DNA of 64,000 nt, taken from positions 237,095,741 to 237,159,740 of the forward strand of contig CM041465.1 of NCBI GenBank assembly GCA_023213395.1, in the 5' to 3' direction. Both the position numbers and the translations under genes were made by a program. The notes below the pieces were generated by a model. The model was not told the origin of the DNA and made no database searches. It saw nothing but the letters and a program-made list of their open reading frames with translations. This stretch comes from Cycas panzhihuaensis (Eukaryota; Cycadophyta). Shown piece by piece: positions 33,683 to 45,800 of the stretch. Position 1 is the stretch's first letter. The number at the start of each line of letters is the position of its first letter.

Positions 33683-34165
33683 CTTCCACGATGATTCGCA
33701 ATGTCAGGCCCAACACCCTAAGGTTACCCCACAATGTAACTCTTCCTCTAAATAGGCATCTAGGCCCAACCTAAGCTAGCCTATTCATAGAGATCCCTTC
33801 CCCAAATATGGGGAATGTGATCACAACCCCCAACAAAAGAATAACTGGAACCGAGGAAGGTCTCCAAACCCTCGCCCTTCATAAGCTAAAGGGAAGGGTG
33901 CGAGGAATTCGTCCTCTTCCTTGGGTTCCTTTAACTGACATATCCCTTCACCTTCACGATGCCAGAATAAGGGAAAGAAGGTCATTGAGTTGCTTGAGAC
34001 TGCCCTATTATATGCTTTAACTCAGTCTCAAGTGATCAAAGAGGCAAATGATGCCTCTTCATCCACATCTCGCCTTGATCCTCTTCCAGAAACCTCTCTT
34101 CTAGAAGTCCCTGTACTTCCCAAGATCATTCTCATACGTCCTGACCATTACAACTTTTGAAGGGT
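33683..34165 (+). pseudogene. Outer element gag, 3' part after the insertion
   Basis: CFHDDSQC then QHPKVTPQC continues a Cys/His block interrupted by the inner element. It is followed by a basic, Asn/Lys/Pro-rich stretch (NPQQKNNWNRGRS) and VIELLETALLYALTQSQV. This is the C-terminal part of Gag leading into the protease. Frame changes and stops are present. The same peptide order occurs in the minus-strand element near 62400-61870, where no insertion interrupts it. Confidence 0.65.
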
Positions 34166-34740
34166 TCTTCCCCAACCCACTGTGAAGGGGAAGCCTTTCT
34201 CTGTCATTGATGAGCTTCATACCATGGCCACTGGAATGTCCATAATGGATGTCTTGAGGAGCTACCCTAAACAGTGCACGCTACTCTTGGAGGCCTTAGG
34301 ATTATGTGATGCACTTGTTTACACCTTCAGTGTCACCCCAAGTCATAAGCTCATCATCTCCTTTGATTCTAAGGATCTTCCCCTTATTAGCGAAAGGGAG
34401 TACTAATAAAATTTCCCTTTCACTATTACCATCGATACTCCTAATTGTACTTTACGAAGAACCATTATCGACAATGGTTCTTCCATTAATGCCATGCCCT
34501 TACGTGTTATGCAAGAGCTTGGTATATCTACTTTAGATCCAATTTCGTAGTAGTGCTAAGGCTACGATGGTAGCAAAAAGACACCCTTGGGATCAATGTC
34601 CATCCCTCTTACTCTCAAGGATAAGAGTATCCTCGTTGATATTATAGTCCTCAATGTAGACATTTACTACAATCTTTTGTTGGGACACCCATGGCTCGAC
34701 TAGATGGGAGCCGCGTGCTCATCCCATTGGGGACAACTTA
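34166..34740 (+). pseudogene. Outer element aspartic protease
   Basis: KGKPFSVIDELHTM and MDVLRSYPKQ (about 34175-34275) lead into PNCTLRRTIIDNGSS then INAMPLRVMQELGIS. DNGSS is the Tat-type form of the retropepsin active-site triad, carrying the catalytic Asp. DIIVLNVDIYYNLLLGHPWL (about 34635-34695) is the typical end block I-L-G-x-P-W-L. The enzyme would cut the Gag-Pol polyprotein. The active-site block lies in a different frame from the start of the domain, so at least one frameshift exists, and TAA at 34402 breaks it. Confidence 0.8.
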
Positions 34741-35480
34741 AATTCATCCATGAAGGGCAAATGAGAGTCATCTCCCAGGAGCTTCCTCTCACTAAACAAT
34801 CACATCAATCCAATCAAACATCTCATGGCCAAGCAAAAGGTAATAAAGGCCTTTCTACCCATGCCTCTGCTTGTTCTATTAACATCCCTGACTCATCTCC
34901 TTTGGAAGAAGACCCTTCATCCTCTTCTTCCAACCTCATGCATTTCACCCCTATTGGTGTCAGAAGTTACAGGTACCTTACCATACTTAGTGATGATGAG
35001 TTTGATGGTGAGGATGAGGACCTCCCTTAGCCCATCTGCCTTCTAGACACGAGTACGGGGCATCTCCTTCATTCTAGATCCCACTCTGGAACCTCTACAG
35101 TTGGAGAAACTAGTCCTTCTCTTGTGTGTCATGTCATCACCCCTGTGGATTAGGCACTCTTTGAGTCTTTCCCTTCATTGACGCATATAGGTAATGAAGT
35201 TAAGGAGCCTCCCATTATCCCTTATGGGGGACCTTTTCCTGACTCTTCTAGGGAGTCCTTCGGGTACATCGAGTGGTGTGACAACCACCATAGTTTTGCT
35301 GCCTCCACTTCCCTTTGCCCTACATCTTCTCAAAGTGTGGTCATTCATGGGGTGGACTACTTTGAGAATGATGAAGCCCTGCTTGAGCACTTAGCGAGCT
35401 CCGTGCCCAACTTTCCTTCTGGTCACCATAGGCTTGGCTACTAGAAGGTCTTAGCTATTGGGTCTTCTCTCACTGACCCA
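34741..35480 (+). pseudogene. Outer element protease-to-RT linker
   Basis: Open runs of 108 (34704-35030) and 88 codons (35178-35444) give an acidic, Ser-rich stretch (PDSSPLEEDPSSSSSN; SDDEFDGEDEDLP) and then FENDEALLEHLASSVPNF. The minus-strand element has the same peptides at 61168-60600 (EEDPASSSSS, FEDDEALLKHLAGSVPNF). This is non-catalytic polyprotein sequence conserved within the family. Confidence 0.65.
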
Positions 35481-36580
35481 ATTCCATACACTATTTCATC
35501 CCTTCCTATTGACAGAGCCCTCCTTCACTTTGAGGAGGAGAATGCCATGTGCATAGGGGCAACTCAGGACATAGTCCTTGCCCTAGGCAAAGCCATTAAG
35601 GTAGAAGCAGAATACTTTCCTGATGAAGTAAAGGAGTATACCCTTCTATTCTAGGAGTTTTAGGATGTTTTTTTATAGGACCATTCCGATATGAAGGGAA
35701 TCAACCCTTCGATCATGACCCACAACCTTACCACCATTCTTGGCACTTACCTAGTGTGTTAGAAGCAACGACCTCTTCACCTTAAGCTCTCATCTACCTT
35801 TAAAATAGAAGTTGAGAATCTCTTAAATATAGGATTGATCACTTCCATCGACTACCCTAAGTGGGTATCTAACATTATCCCCATTACTAAAAAGAACTAG
35901 ACAATCCAGATATGCATTGATTTCCATGATATCAACAACGCATGTCCTAAGGACAACTTCCCACTTCTCTTTATTGATAAAATTATTGATCAAATCACCA
36001 GTTTTGAAGTCATGTCCTTAATGGACTACTTTTCTGGCTATAACCAAATTTAAATCTTCCCCATAGACCATCATAAGATAGCCTTCACCAATCCATAGGG
36101 CACCTTCGCCTATAAGGCGATGCCCTTTGGATTAAAGAATGTAGCCATCACTTATCAAAGGGCGATGCAATTCATTTTCCATGATCTTATCAATAAATCT
36201 CTGGAAGTCTTCATGGATGATATGATGGGTCTCTCATGCATTAGAGCCTATCATCCTTTTGATTTGTGGGCCATCTTCGTATGATGCCGCAAATACCATG
36301 TAAGCCTCAACCCTCTTAAATGTGTGTTTGCTATGATAGCTAGAAAACTCCTTAGTTTCCTTGTGTCAAAGAAAGGGATCCAAATTGATCCTGACAAAGT
36401 CAAGGCCATCCTTAACATGCCACCTCCTAAAACCCAATGACAAATTAAGTCATTTTTAGGTAGGCTTAGTTTCCTCAAGCATTTCTAGGTGAACTTCACC
36501 ATAAATACCAAACTGCTCATCAACCTATTAAAGAAGGGAGCCTCGTTCATTTGGTGTTTAAGGCCCAACAAACCTTCGAA
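35481..36580 (+). pseudogene. Outer element reverse transcriptase
   Basis: The gypsy RT blocks run in order: E.LL..GLITSIDYPKWVSN, ICIDFHDINNACPKDNFPL, MSLMDYFSGYNQI, TFAYKAMPFGLKN, TYQRAMQFIF and the catalytic FMDDMMG (Asp pair at 36216-36221, Tyr/Val of the usual YVDD replaced by Phe/Met). Then YHVSLNPLKCVFA and P..Q-stop-QIKSFLGRLSFL. This RT precedes RNase H and integrase, the gypsy order. Stops and a frameshift just after the catalytic motif (GLSCIRAYHPFD) inactivate it. The residues that bind metal are still present. Confidence 0.88.
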
Positions 36581-37020
36581 GACTTAAGGAAGCCCTCGCT
36601 TCTACCCCGACATTGGCACCCCCTCTCTTAGATAGGCCATTCATCCTTTATACCTTAGCAATCGATGAGTCTCTGGGCACCATGTTAGCCTAGGAAGATG
36701 ATTTAGGTGCTGAGAGGGTCATTTACTTCATCAGTCATACCCTCGTAGTTGCTGAACTTAACTACTCCCTCACTGAGAAGGAATGCCTCTCCTTAGTACA
36801 TGCAATCAAGAAGTTTAGGCATTACTTGCTTAGGGATACTACTTGGGTGATCGTCCAATCTGATCCCCTATGCTATTTACTCACCTGACTTGACCTGACA
36901 AGTAGGATTGATAAGTGGGCTATCCTCCTTCAAGAATTTGACCTCCAAATCATTAATAGGAAGTCAAAGAAGGGGATGGTAGTGGCCGAGCAGCTTGTTG
37001 ACACTCCTATCCCAAACCCT
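36581..37020 (+). pseudogene. Outer element RT-linked RNase H
   Basis: PFILYTLAIDESLG, VIYFISHTLVVAELNYSLTEKECLSLVHAIKKFRHYLL and QSDPLCYLL fit the Ty3-type RNase H that follows RT. Next comes RIDKWAILLQEFDLQI. This is the first of two RNase H domains in the element; the second is the separate aRNH at 41960. Single stops, for example where LT-stop-LD occurs, break it. Confidence 0.8.
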
Positions 37021-38350
37021 TTAAACATTCTTGTTGATGACTCTCTCCCTGATGAGCCTATCATGGCTATTCAGGACTCCCCTCCTCATCTGCTTACTGA
37101 TAGTAAGTGGTATAAAGACATCATGTAATACCTCACTCAACAGCAGTATCACCCCGATGCTAGTAATAAAGTTAGGTCTCATGTTCAAGTTATTGCCAGG
37201 CAGTACTTCCTTATGGGTGAGGTATTATACAGAAGATCCTTTGATGGGATCCTTCTTTGCTACAATCCCCTTGACGAAGAGTACCAAATACTCTATGAAT
37301 GCCATAATGACATTTGCAAGGGCCACTTTGGGGGCCAATCCATGGCCCAAAGGATCTTTCGTATGGGGTATTATTGGTTGTCCCTCTTTAAGGATGCCCA
37401 TGCTTATGCCCTGAGATGTCAGTGATGCTAGGAGTATGCCAATATCATCCACTTGCCTTCCGAGGCTCTCCATTCTATCATATCTCCATGGCCCTTCTCC
37501 TAATAGGTATTGGACCTTATCGAAGCCATATCCCCATCCTCTTCATTGTAACACAAATTCATCTTGACTGTTGTAGAGTACTTTACTAAATAGGTAGAAG
37601 CCATTCCTTTGACTACTACTCCTAGTAAGACGATAGTGAACTTTGTCTACCAGCATATCATCTACCTCTTCAGAGTTCCTAATGTCCTAATCATGGATAA
37701 TGGAACTCCCTTTTGTAATAAGGAGATGAATGAGCTTTACGAGAAATTCAACATTTCTCATAAGACTTCCTCTCCCTACTACCCCTAGGCCAATGGCTAG
37801 GTCAAATTGTTCAACAAAACTCTCATAAATATTCTAAAGAAGACCATAGCCCAATCTTAAAGAGATTGGCATCTTTAGCTCCCTTCCACTTTATGGGCAT
37901 TTCGCACGTCTATTTATACGACTATGAGAATGACTCCTTTCTTCCTAGTCTATGGGATAGAGGTAATTCTCCCTTTGGAAGTGGAGATTCCTTCTCTATG
38001 GGTCTCTCTCCAAAGTCTTGTTGATGAAGAGTCTATCTGCCAGGCTCGCCTTTTGGACCTCGAAGTCTTGGTGAGAAGTGCTTGGTTGCCTACCAAGCCA
38101 GCCTCGCCTCTAAGGCTATGACACAAAGGACCTATGATAAACACCTTTGTTCCCATCCTTTACATCCTAGGGACCACCTCCTCAAACTAGAATATCTCCA
38201 TGATCGCCTGACCAAATTTAAACCCAAGTGGGTTGGCCCCTTTGTCATTCTCAAGAGCCTCAGGAATGACACTTATAGGATCATCATCCTAAAGGGCCTC
38301 GAATTTGAAAAGGCCATTAATGGGAAATTCTTACAAAAAATTTTATGCAT
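37021..38350 (+). pseudogene. Outer element integrase with GPY/F domain
   Basis: Zinc-binding H-H-C-C: CHNDICKGHFGG and YALRCQ then stop-C (about 37300-37430). Core: ILTVVEYFTK where the family has V-D-Y-F (first catalytic Asp changed to Glu), LIMDNGTPFCN (second Asp kept) and NG-stop-VKLFNK (catalytic Glu changed to Lys). Then FKPKWVGPFVI at about 38215-38250 is the GPY/F module. Integrase would insert cDNA. Two of three catalytic residues are altered and several Gln codons are TAG, so it is inactive. The domain arrangement matches Tat-lineage gypsy elements. Confidence 0.88.
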
Positions 38351-39089
38351 GATTATATCACTCTTCTCTTTGCACTTTGAAATGAGCCTAAACTACCACC
38401 CTAGGCGTGTCTCCATTCCTCCTGATCACAGATGGAATGGCAGTTTGGGATGGCCTTTCTCACTTCTTTTGGTTTCCTCCTGCAGAACCTCCTATCCCGC
38501 TTTCTCTAGGGGCCTATCCTCCTAATTGGGTGTGTTGTCCCTATTGCTCCTCAGCCTAGAAACACTCTCCAACTAGGATGGCATGCTAGAGTATTATCAC
38601 TCCCTTCCTACTATCTCTTCCTTTGCATATTCTGCTATGCTCCTATGTGGACATATAGGCCGCCCTATATCCTAGCCTCATATATGTCCATCGTTGATGC
38701 TCATGGTGATCATAGGTGTGCCTGATAGGAATATGGCCCTGCATAAAAGGAAATGTGTGTAGCCCAAACAATCCTCTAACACAAACCATATAATAATCAA
38801 CTCAAAAACATCATAATCTATAGCTTCTTGTGCATCTGTACACCCTCATATATACATATAAAAGTAAACATAACAACATCTGTCATCATGTGTCATTACA
38901 CACATTAACATATACGAAATAGGGTGCCAATGACCCCATCTATACACAAAATCATCATGTGTCATATCATACAAATTGTATAGCACATCATCTGTGGGAA
39001 GCCAGAGTCCTTACAGGGAGGAGTATAATCATGTGGTGACATATGGTGACTCCCTAGAGGTCTGGTGCTTTCCTATGTCAAATCAAAAT
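38351..39089 (+). other. Spacer between integrase and antisense gene
   Basis: No open frame with similarity. The same sequence occurs inverted at 57010-57770 of the minus-strand element, so it is a normal part of the family. Confidence 0.6.
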
Positions 39090-40815
39090 TATTGCTGATC
39101 CTACTCTCCAATGTTGCCCTACTCCTGGGGTATCATCTCCTAGTTTATGTGATTCCTCTCCTGGGGATCATATGCCTCTCAGACTCCTCCTGTGCCTCTA
39201 GGAGCTCCCTATCTCACTCCTCTCGTCTTGAGGCCTCCTGAGGATCATCATTATTATGTGGGTATATGTCCTGCTCCACGATAACCTTGCTGCCATCTAG
39301 GCTACTGGCTGATTGTATCATGCATAGATACGATCCCTCTCACCCTCCACTCCTTGGAGCTACTCCTCTAGCACCGCTATCCTGATGCGACTCTCTATAT
39401 CACCACCTGCTCCTCCCTGATCCTCTAGAGCCTGGACCCAGCTTCGTAGAGCATCTCTCTCCACTCTAGTAGCCTCTAGCTCTCCCTGTAGCTGTCCCAC
39501 TCATGCCTCGTGCTCTTGGGACTCTGGCACCTACATATCTCTGGCCCTGACTAAAGGGGCAAATGCCATTGTGAGGTCCCCTACCGACCATGTATCCTCT
39601 CCTGCCTAGATAGGAGGTTGTCCCTCCACATAGGCCTGGGAGAACAACTCCCAGACTACCACCTCAACTAACCTCCTGATCTCCACCACTCCTATAGAAT
39701 CCAACATACCATATGTCAATATGTATATCCATAAGTATACCCAACAAATCAAACAAAGCAGAATAACTAGATATCTAGTGATTGAAAGATGACAGGAAAG
39801 GGTAGTATCTCACTTGCTACAATTGTTGACTCCATGACTTAAATGATCACCTCCTCCTCAGGTCTTCCCCTCGCTGCTGGTACCTCCTCCTCCTTCGGTA
39901 CCACCTCTCTGACTGCCTAGCCTACCAGTGAGGAGGTCTAGTGATGTAGCCTCCATTGAACACCTGATATGTGCCTAGTCCTCGGTTCCCCTAAATCGAG
40001 TCAGCCACCTGTGGACCATGGGAGACCATGCTAAAATCAGGTGGGGCCTCCTAGTGGTGCCACTACTCTAAAATGATCAAAGAACCAACACTGCAGTAGT
40101 GTATTGTAGGATAGTCCTCCTCTCCCAACTACCATGATGGCATCTAACTAGGCAACCAAGTTCACCACTATTAGTGTAGCCTAGTATAATCTCTCCCTAG
40201 CCTCGCATCTTCTCACCGTGTCCATCCACCCATCGAGTATGTCCTTATAATTCTATTTATGGGATATCTAAAATAGAATGCACAGTGTAATCAATTTCCT
40301 CACACGAGGAATCCTAGACATGATTATACTCTGAATTGGTATGCCTCTCTTCTCCCACTTTCCTAACCTATGAAATAGGTCACTGCCTCCCTGTGTGTAG
40401 CATCATTGCTAAGCAACACACCTAATGACACTGGTTCTCCTACCGCTGGTACTCCCAAGATCCTCCTAACGTATCTTGGTGTGATTGTGACATCTCCCAC
40501 TTGGGGGAGATGGAATACGTGCCTCTGTCGATCCCAATGTGAGAAAATGTCTACTAGGAGGTGCTGGTTAGATGCATACTGCAGTGTCCAGATGGCCTTT
40601 AATAGGCCACACCTCCCTAACACTCATCGGTCTCCTCAAGACATCATCTCAATAAAACTGAGCATAGAGACTCCTATATTATTGTAGTTGTCCACCACGA
40701 TAACTACCTACAAAACACCCAAGAAACCAATCAAAATCCATCTAAACTCACTTGCTTGCCTTTAGGACTACCCCTCATTCCTCTTTGATTGAGGATTGGC
40801 TATTCTTTGAGTCAT
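39090..40815 (-). pseudogene. Antisense PMD-like gene of outer element
   Basis: On the minus strand ATG at 40815 begins a basic N-terminus. After a possible intron ending in ttttgtag come GRCGLLKAIWTLQYASNQHLLVDIFSHW in two short runs, RQRHVFHLPQVGDVTI and RRILGVPAV, the plant mobile domain signature, open for 86 codons (40363-40623). Downstream, about 330 bp present in the inner copy (27449-27790, the Gly/Glu-rich tail) are missing near 39925. The C-terminal exon (about 39700-39090, Glu/Arg-rich, likely coiled coil) ends in a conserved RRGIT.TRR then stop. It has frameshifts. It is convergent with pol and divergent from aRNH. Promoter and function are not proven. Confidence 0.62.
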
Positions 40816-40851
40816 CTTTTATGTTTTTCAGCTAATTTGCCTTTGCACTAT

Positions 40852-40881
40852 CCTAAACTATGTGGTACCACAGAGTTTAGC
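40852..40881. promoter_or_regulatory. Internal palindrome 1 of outer element
   Basis: cctaaactatgt and acagagtttagc are inverted around ggtacc, 37 bp upstream of the antisense ATG. Confidence 0.72.
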
Positions 40882-40921
40882 ATGGGGCCTACTAAGATTT
40901 TAGCATGATCTCGGTGGCCCC

Positions 40922-40955
40922 ATGGTAAAGATCATAGTACCATAATTTTCATTGT
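40922..40955. promoter_or_regulatory. Internal palindrome 2 of outer element
   Basis: atggtaaagatcat and ataattttcat around agtacc, more decayed than the other copies. Confidence 0.55.
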
Positions 40956-41394
40956 GGTGCTGACATCACCCCACGAAAATAGGGAGTCTCCTACCCAAAA
41001 AAAATAATATTTTTTATCTAGGCAGGCCATGCTCTAGCCCACTGGGACCAGGGCTGCCTAATGCCCCAATCCCCCCTCTCGCTAGGTCTAATTCAGACTC
41101 CAAGAAGTCACTATTTGCCTATAAGAGGCCCAAAACCACATCAAAAGGCAATAAAAAGTAATGAAATTTAAATGATAAAATGGGTTTAGGTACATGCAAT
41201 CCACTCATCAGATCTAGCCTTGCTACTGTCATCTCGTCTCTTTGGTCTTACTGGCTATCTTGACACCCCGATCTAATAGTCTGATCTCTCCCTGTGTGCC
41301 TTCGAAGTTAGGTGGCACTCTACTATGTGAGGAGAAGGGCTTTGAATCGTTCATGAGTCTATGAAAATAAATTCTATTTTTGATGATTTTTCCT
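40956..41394. other. Divergent spacer, no gene seen
   Basis: Equivalent of 28827-29261. Conserved as DNA but without a conserved frame. Confidence 0.5.
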
Positions 41395-41400
41395 TATATA
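41395..41400 (+). promoter_or_regulatory. TATA-like box upstream of aRNH
   Basis: TATATA in tttccttatataggcggggg, 565 bp before the aRNH ATG. Confidence 0.45.
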
Positions 41401-41959
41401 GGCGGGGGCCTCGACAGGCACCTCTTTCATTCCTCTCGCCATGACATCCCTTGGGATCATCTCTCTTCCCTGATCACCTTTGCCTTCTAGGTCTCTCTCC
41501 CATTTTACCTTCATGCCCTTCTTTTTTCTTGATCCTCTGTGTGCATTTACGGCACCCCCTCTCTAGACCTCTGAGGCCTCTTTTGTCTCATTTTACGTGC
41601 CACTCTTATGCATTCTTGATTTTATACTCATTTGGCTTGTTTTACTATCTTGAGCCTATTTTTGCTATCCGTTCGTGCCTCTAGGGCTCCTAAAGGAAGC
41701 ATCCCCTCCATTTAGGACTGTGTTTTACTTCCTTAAGTGAACTTTGGCATCCTATAGGGGCCTTTTCACTGTCGGTTCTTTCATGTCTGCTGGATAACCC
41801 TCTTCACCCTCGGGTAGCCTCATCTTTGGGTCTTCCTGCCCTTCGCAACCCTTATTGATATCCACTTGATTCCTTTATGACTGTTTCATATTGTTGAGTC
41901 CTCTCCACTCACCGATCTCATCAGCACTTTTACTCTACCAAGACCTCAATTCTTTTGTC
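41401..41959 (+). other. Possible long leader of aRNH
   Basis: Homologous in all three elements, C/T-rich, with short frames that do not persist between copies. Confidence 0.4.
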
Positions 41960-42382
41960 ATGGCATTACTCGTTTTCACCGATGATGGAAGTCGTAGCAA
42001 CCCTGGCCCTTTCGTCGCTGCGTGGATTCTCCGTGACCCTTCCAGATATGACTTTATGTATTCTAGGATCTTTCTTCCTAAGGCCACCAATAACGAAGCT
42101 CAGTACATAGCTATAATTGAGGCCCTTACTGATGCACTCAACTTCCACCATGGACCCATCGTCCTCCTTTGCAACTCTTAGATTGTGGTGTCCCATCTCA
42201 CCCAGGTCTACCAGGTGTGGTGCCCATGCTTGAGAGCCCTCACCTTGACCACCAGGTCCCTGTTGGCTTGTTTTTTATTTGTTGACATTTAACACATCCC
42301 TTGGGATATTAATGCTAAGGTAAATAACTTGGTTCATCTCGTCCTTGAGCGTCACCTTCCTCTCCTCAGTCACCCATCTTGA
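41960..42382 (+). pseudogene. Archaeal-type RNase H (aRNH), outer element
   Basis: 423 bp from ATG to TGA. MALLVFTDDGSRSNPGP gives the first catalytic Asp (second Gly of DGGS is Asp-Gly-Ser here); ATNNEAQYIAIIEAL has Gln where the catalytic Glu of A-E-Y is expected; VLLCNS-stop-IVVSHL has a TAG where the minus-strand copy has Gln; INAKVNNLVHLV has lost the final Ala-Asp. Two internal stops (42179, and at DI-stop-HIP). The domain type is archaeal/bacterial-like RNase HI, the known second RNase H of the Tat lineage. Three missing key residues show it is dead. Confidence 0.8.
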
Positions 42383-42874
42383 GAGACTTGTTTGGTCACT
42401 CATGCACCCAAGACTTGGGTCATATTGCACTTCACACTATGATTTGTTCGTACCTCTAAAAGTTGGCCATTTATAAGGTTAAACTATGGTGACCACCAGG
42501 TTTATTTTCTTCACTCTACTCTTAGCACGTTAGTATATAACTCTCATTATCCTTGACTTGTGTCTGTACATAGCTCCTTGTTCATGACATCTATCAGGTC
42601 TTATGTATGGTATTTACCACCCATCCATCCTACTCTTATGATGGGGGCATCCCCCTCATCTATTATCATTGCCTGTTGTCTATACGACGACATAGAGGCA
42701 ACTCCTATGTCATCTCGCCCTTGCCTCTACACCCACATGCTCCGCCACGACACTCCCCATCATCCTTGGCTTGCACCATTAGTATGATTACTTGTATATA
42801 TATATGTGCTACTAACATTGTGTTTCTAGCATTCACCATCTTATTACACCTCTGAGTTATGAGGCTCTACTGCC
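42383..42874 (+). other. 3' untranslated segment before the PPT
   Basis: Equivalent of 30251-30739; open frames here (for example 42607-42855) are not conserved. Confidence 0.5.
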
Positions 42875-42884
42875 AATAGAGTAA
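42875..42884 (+). other. Decayed polypurine tract of outer element
   Basis: aatagagtaa abuts the LTR start TGTTTCCC. The inner element has AAGGGGGTAG at the same place. Confidence 0.6.
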
Positions 42885-45800
42885 TGTTTCCCAGCTACCG
42901 GTAATGGGTTCTTAACAAGTTGACACAGGTAAATGTAGGTATATTTCTAGCCTTTACCTTTACTACTTTTATAGAAAGGTAAATAGAAGCATCATTTTAC
43001 TGCATGGTTGACTGACACATTCAAGTGATCACCCTGCATTCGTTGCTTGATCATATTGCTTGATACTCTTTCAGCCTATGATGATTTGTGGGACATGCAT
43101 CCACATGGTGCTCCATAACACTCCTATGTACCTCCATGTTGTCTTAAGCATCACTCAACCCATGTGATTTGTTCACACCCCCATTGCCACATCGTAGCCC
43201 TTAGAACCCTACTAAGTATGATTGGTACATCTTTATCATAGTTATCAGTCTCCTAGGAGTCTTGTTGCTCTAGTACCCCATCCAGTTTAGGTCATCCTCT
43301 TCACATGACTATCCCCAGCCATTTGGATAAAGCGCTGGCCCCTCTTTTAGGGCTCCCAGGCATCCATTTTTACCATGATTTTGTCTATATTACTACACTG
43401 CGGCAAATGTCGTGGTACCACAGTAAACTTTGCAGTACCATGAAGTTTGTCACTTTTTTCATGAAATTACCATGTGGATTCAACACCTCTCGAGCCCTAC
43501 CATAGCCCTAATCATCCATTCAACCTAGGGTTTAAGTATAAATCCCAAAAGAACCTCATTTTCCTCCTATTCTTCTAGTTATTCTCCTCTCTTCTCCTTC
43601 TTCCATAGGTAGTTTTCTGTAGGAACACCCTACAACACCTGAGTTCCCTATGCTCCAGCCTAAGATCTGCCCTCTTTAACTTGGATCCGCAGTAGTAGGC
43701 TCACCAACAAATGTCTTCAAGTAAGGATTCACTCTAAGTTCTACCTCCATGCCCTTTCAATAAGTTTCAGCAAGTTTATTTCTAGGTTGTAGCATCCTCC
43801 TAAGGATTCCCCCTATAAACACCTTAGATCTATTATTTCCTGTTGTTCTCATGTGCAAACCTTCCTCCTACTTAGTCCAGTAGGTATTATTTTATTTTTA
43901 CTCCATTTCTTTCCTTCTAACTATCTTGTAAGAGGTTAGATAATTGAGAATATCCTTCCTTTCTTTATTTTTCAGTGTATACAAGAGGTAGACCCTCTAT
44001 TATTTTTCTTTCTGCCCTCTTCATCTTCCTACCCTCTCCTAGTTTTTCCCAAGGAGGTTATGGGAGAGGATCCTAAAGAGCAAGAGAAAGGAGCCAAGGT
44101 GGGTTCTGTACCCAACTAGACCTGCTCCTCAATGGAAACCTCCTTCTCCTCTTTCCTCTCTTCCACTCATGCCTCTCTTGAGCTACCAGGGAGTCTTCGG
44201 GAATTGGCCAATACTAGATATTAGCATATACAGCCCCTTATTATGATGTTTCCAAGTCTGCATGCCTCTTTTAGATAGCTCTTCATGCCCTAAATAGTGT
44301 CTCTCATCCACCTTAGGTCTTGGCTTGGCTAACATTGTAATTTGCTGCATGTAGCACACTTGCAACATAGGCAACATTTGTAAACCTTGTGTTATTTATT
44401 TCCCCTATTATTTACTGCTATTAGGCTATCCCAACCTATTGTTTTTAGTGTCTATGGGTAGCGTGGAGGTGCACTTGTTAGAGGGTTAGCCATTCCGAGG
44501 CTAACCTTCTCTATACCATGTCTTATGTTGTTGGTTTCTTGGGAGATGTAGAGTTATTTTTTGGTTAGAAGATCACTTAATTTGAAGTACTTTAACTTGC
44601 AGTATTTTTAGCATTTTATAATTAAATATATACATATATTTTCTTGGCATTCTAGTAGCCCCTTGGAAAAGGGTAAGAAACGTTGTGACTACAGGTTTAT
44701 TGTGCCATTTATAGAGAAGGGTAAATGACAGCAATCTGGGTACATTTCCAGGCCCCTTTTTCTTTGGTTACTTCAGCCTTTATATAGTCCCTTTTCCTTT
44801 ATGTTTTTTCTTGCTTTCTTCCTTTTGTTTTGGGGGAGGTAAGGAAACCCCTACATTACTCATGCGTTAAGAGAAGGAAAAGAAGAAGCAGGTGTGGCAC
44901 AAAATGAAAACTTCTTTTTAGTCGCATCACCTTTCTAGGTATGCTGCCTTCCTTTTGTAGGTTTTTTCTTGCTTCTTTTAGTTTGTATATTCACATGAAA
45001 AGAACATAAAGGAATAAGGTAAAGGAGAACCAACTTGCATAATTCATTTACATATTAGCTTTCCCTTTAGGAAGGAACATTTTATAGGAGGTATCTGCTT
45101 CCTTCTTTCCCTTTAGTTGCATGCAACCCCCTAGGGTTTACCTTATTACCATGCACTTTGTATGATATATTGGTTTATCTCTTTTTCCTCCTTCCCTTAC
45201 TTAAAGTGAAATGAGAGCGATGATTTATCTTTGAGAGAAATAAGAGAAAAAGTGTATTTATTATCTTTTACATGTATATGCCTCACTTACCTCTCATTCA
45301 CATGCACAAACAACTAGTCTCTGCCCCATTATTGCATGTAGAGATTAGACACCCTCATACATAGAGTGGTGGGAACTTTTCCTGCCACCATTCTCTGTCC
45401 ATCCAACACTCCCTTTAGGCAGGTTAGTTTGAGGAGGACTCATCCCCTAAGACGTCCTCCTTTTACCCCATCATACCTACACTAACTTAATAACCTTATC
45501 ACTCCCTCCTTTGGGTTGGTTTCGTGCATAAGGTGGTTGTCCAATACCACCCTTATGAACAGATACCTCTCACAACATACTTATATACATCCCATCTATA
45601 TCCCTTCGTCTTCCATGAGGATCTGCTTCCTCGTTGGGTCTTGCCTTTTCATTTCAGCCATCCAAGGGTAGGAAGACCCCTATTTTGAGGTTACTTGGGT
45701 AACTGAGGATATCCCTCACTTGTGCTACCCTCCAAAATCAAAGGCTAAGTTACCTAGAGGAAGTTGTGTACTATTCGTGGGTTTTGAACTTGTATTCTGA

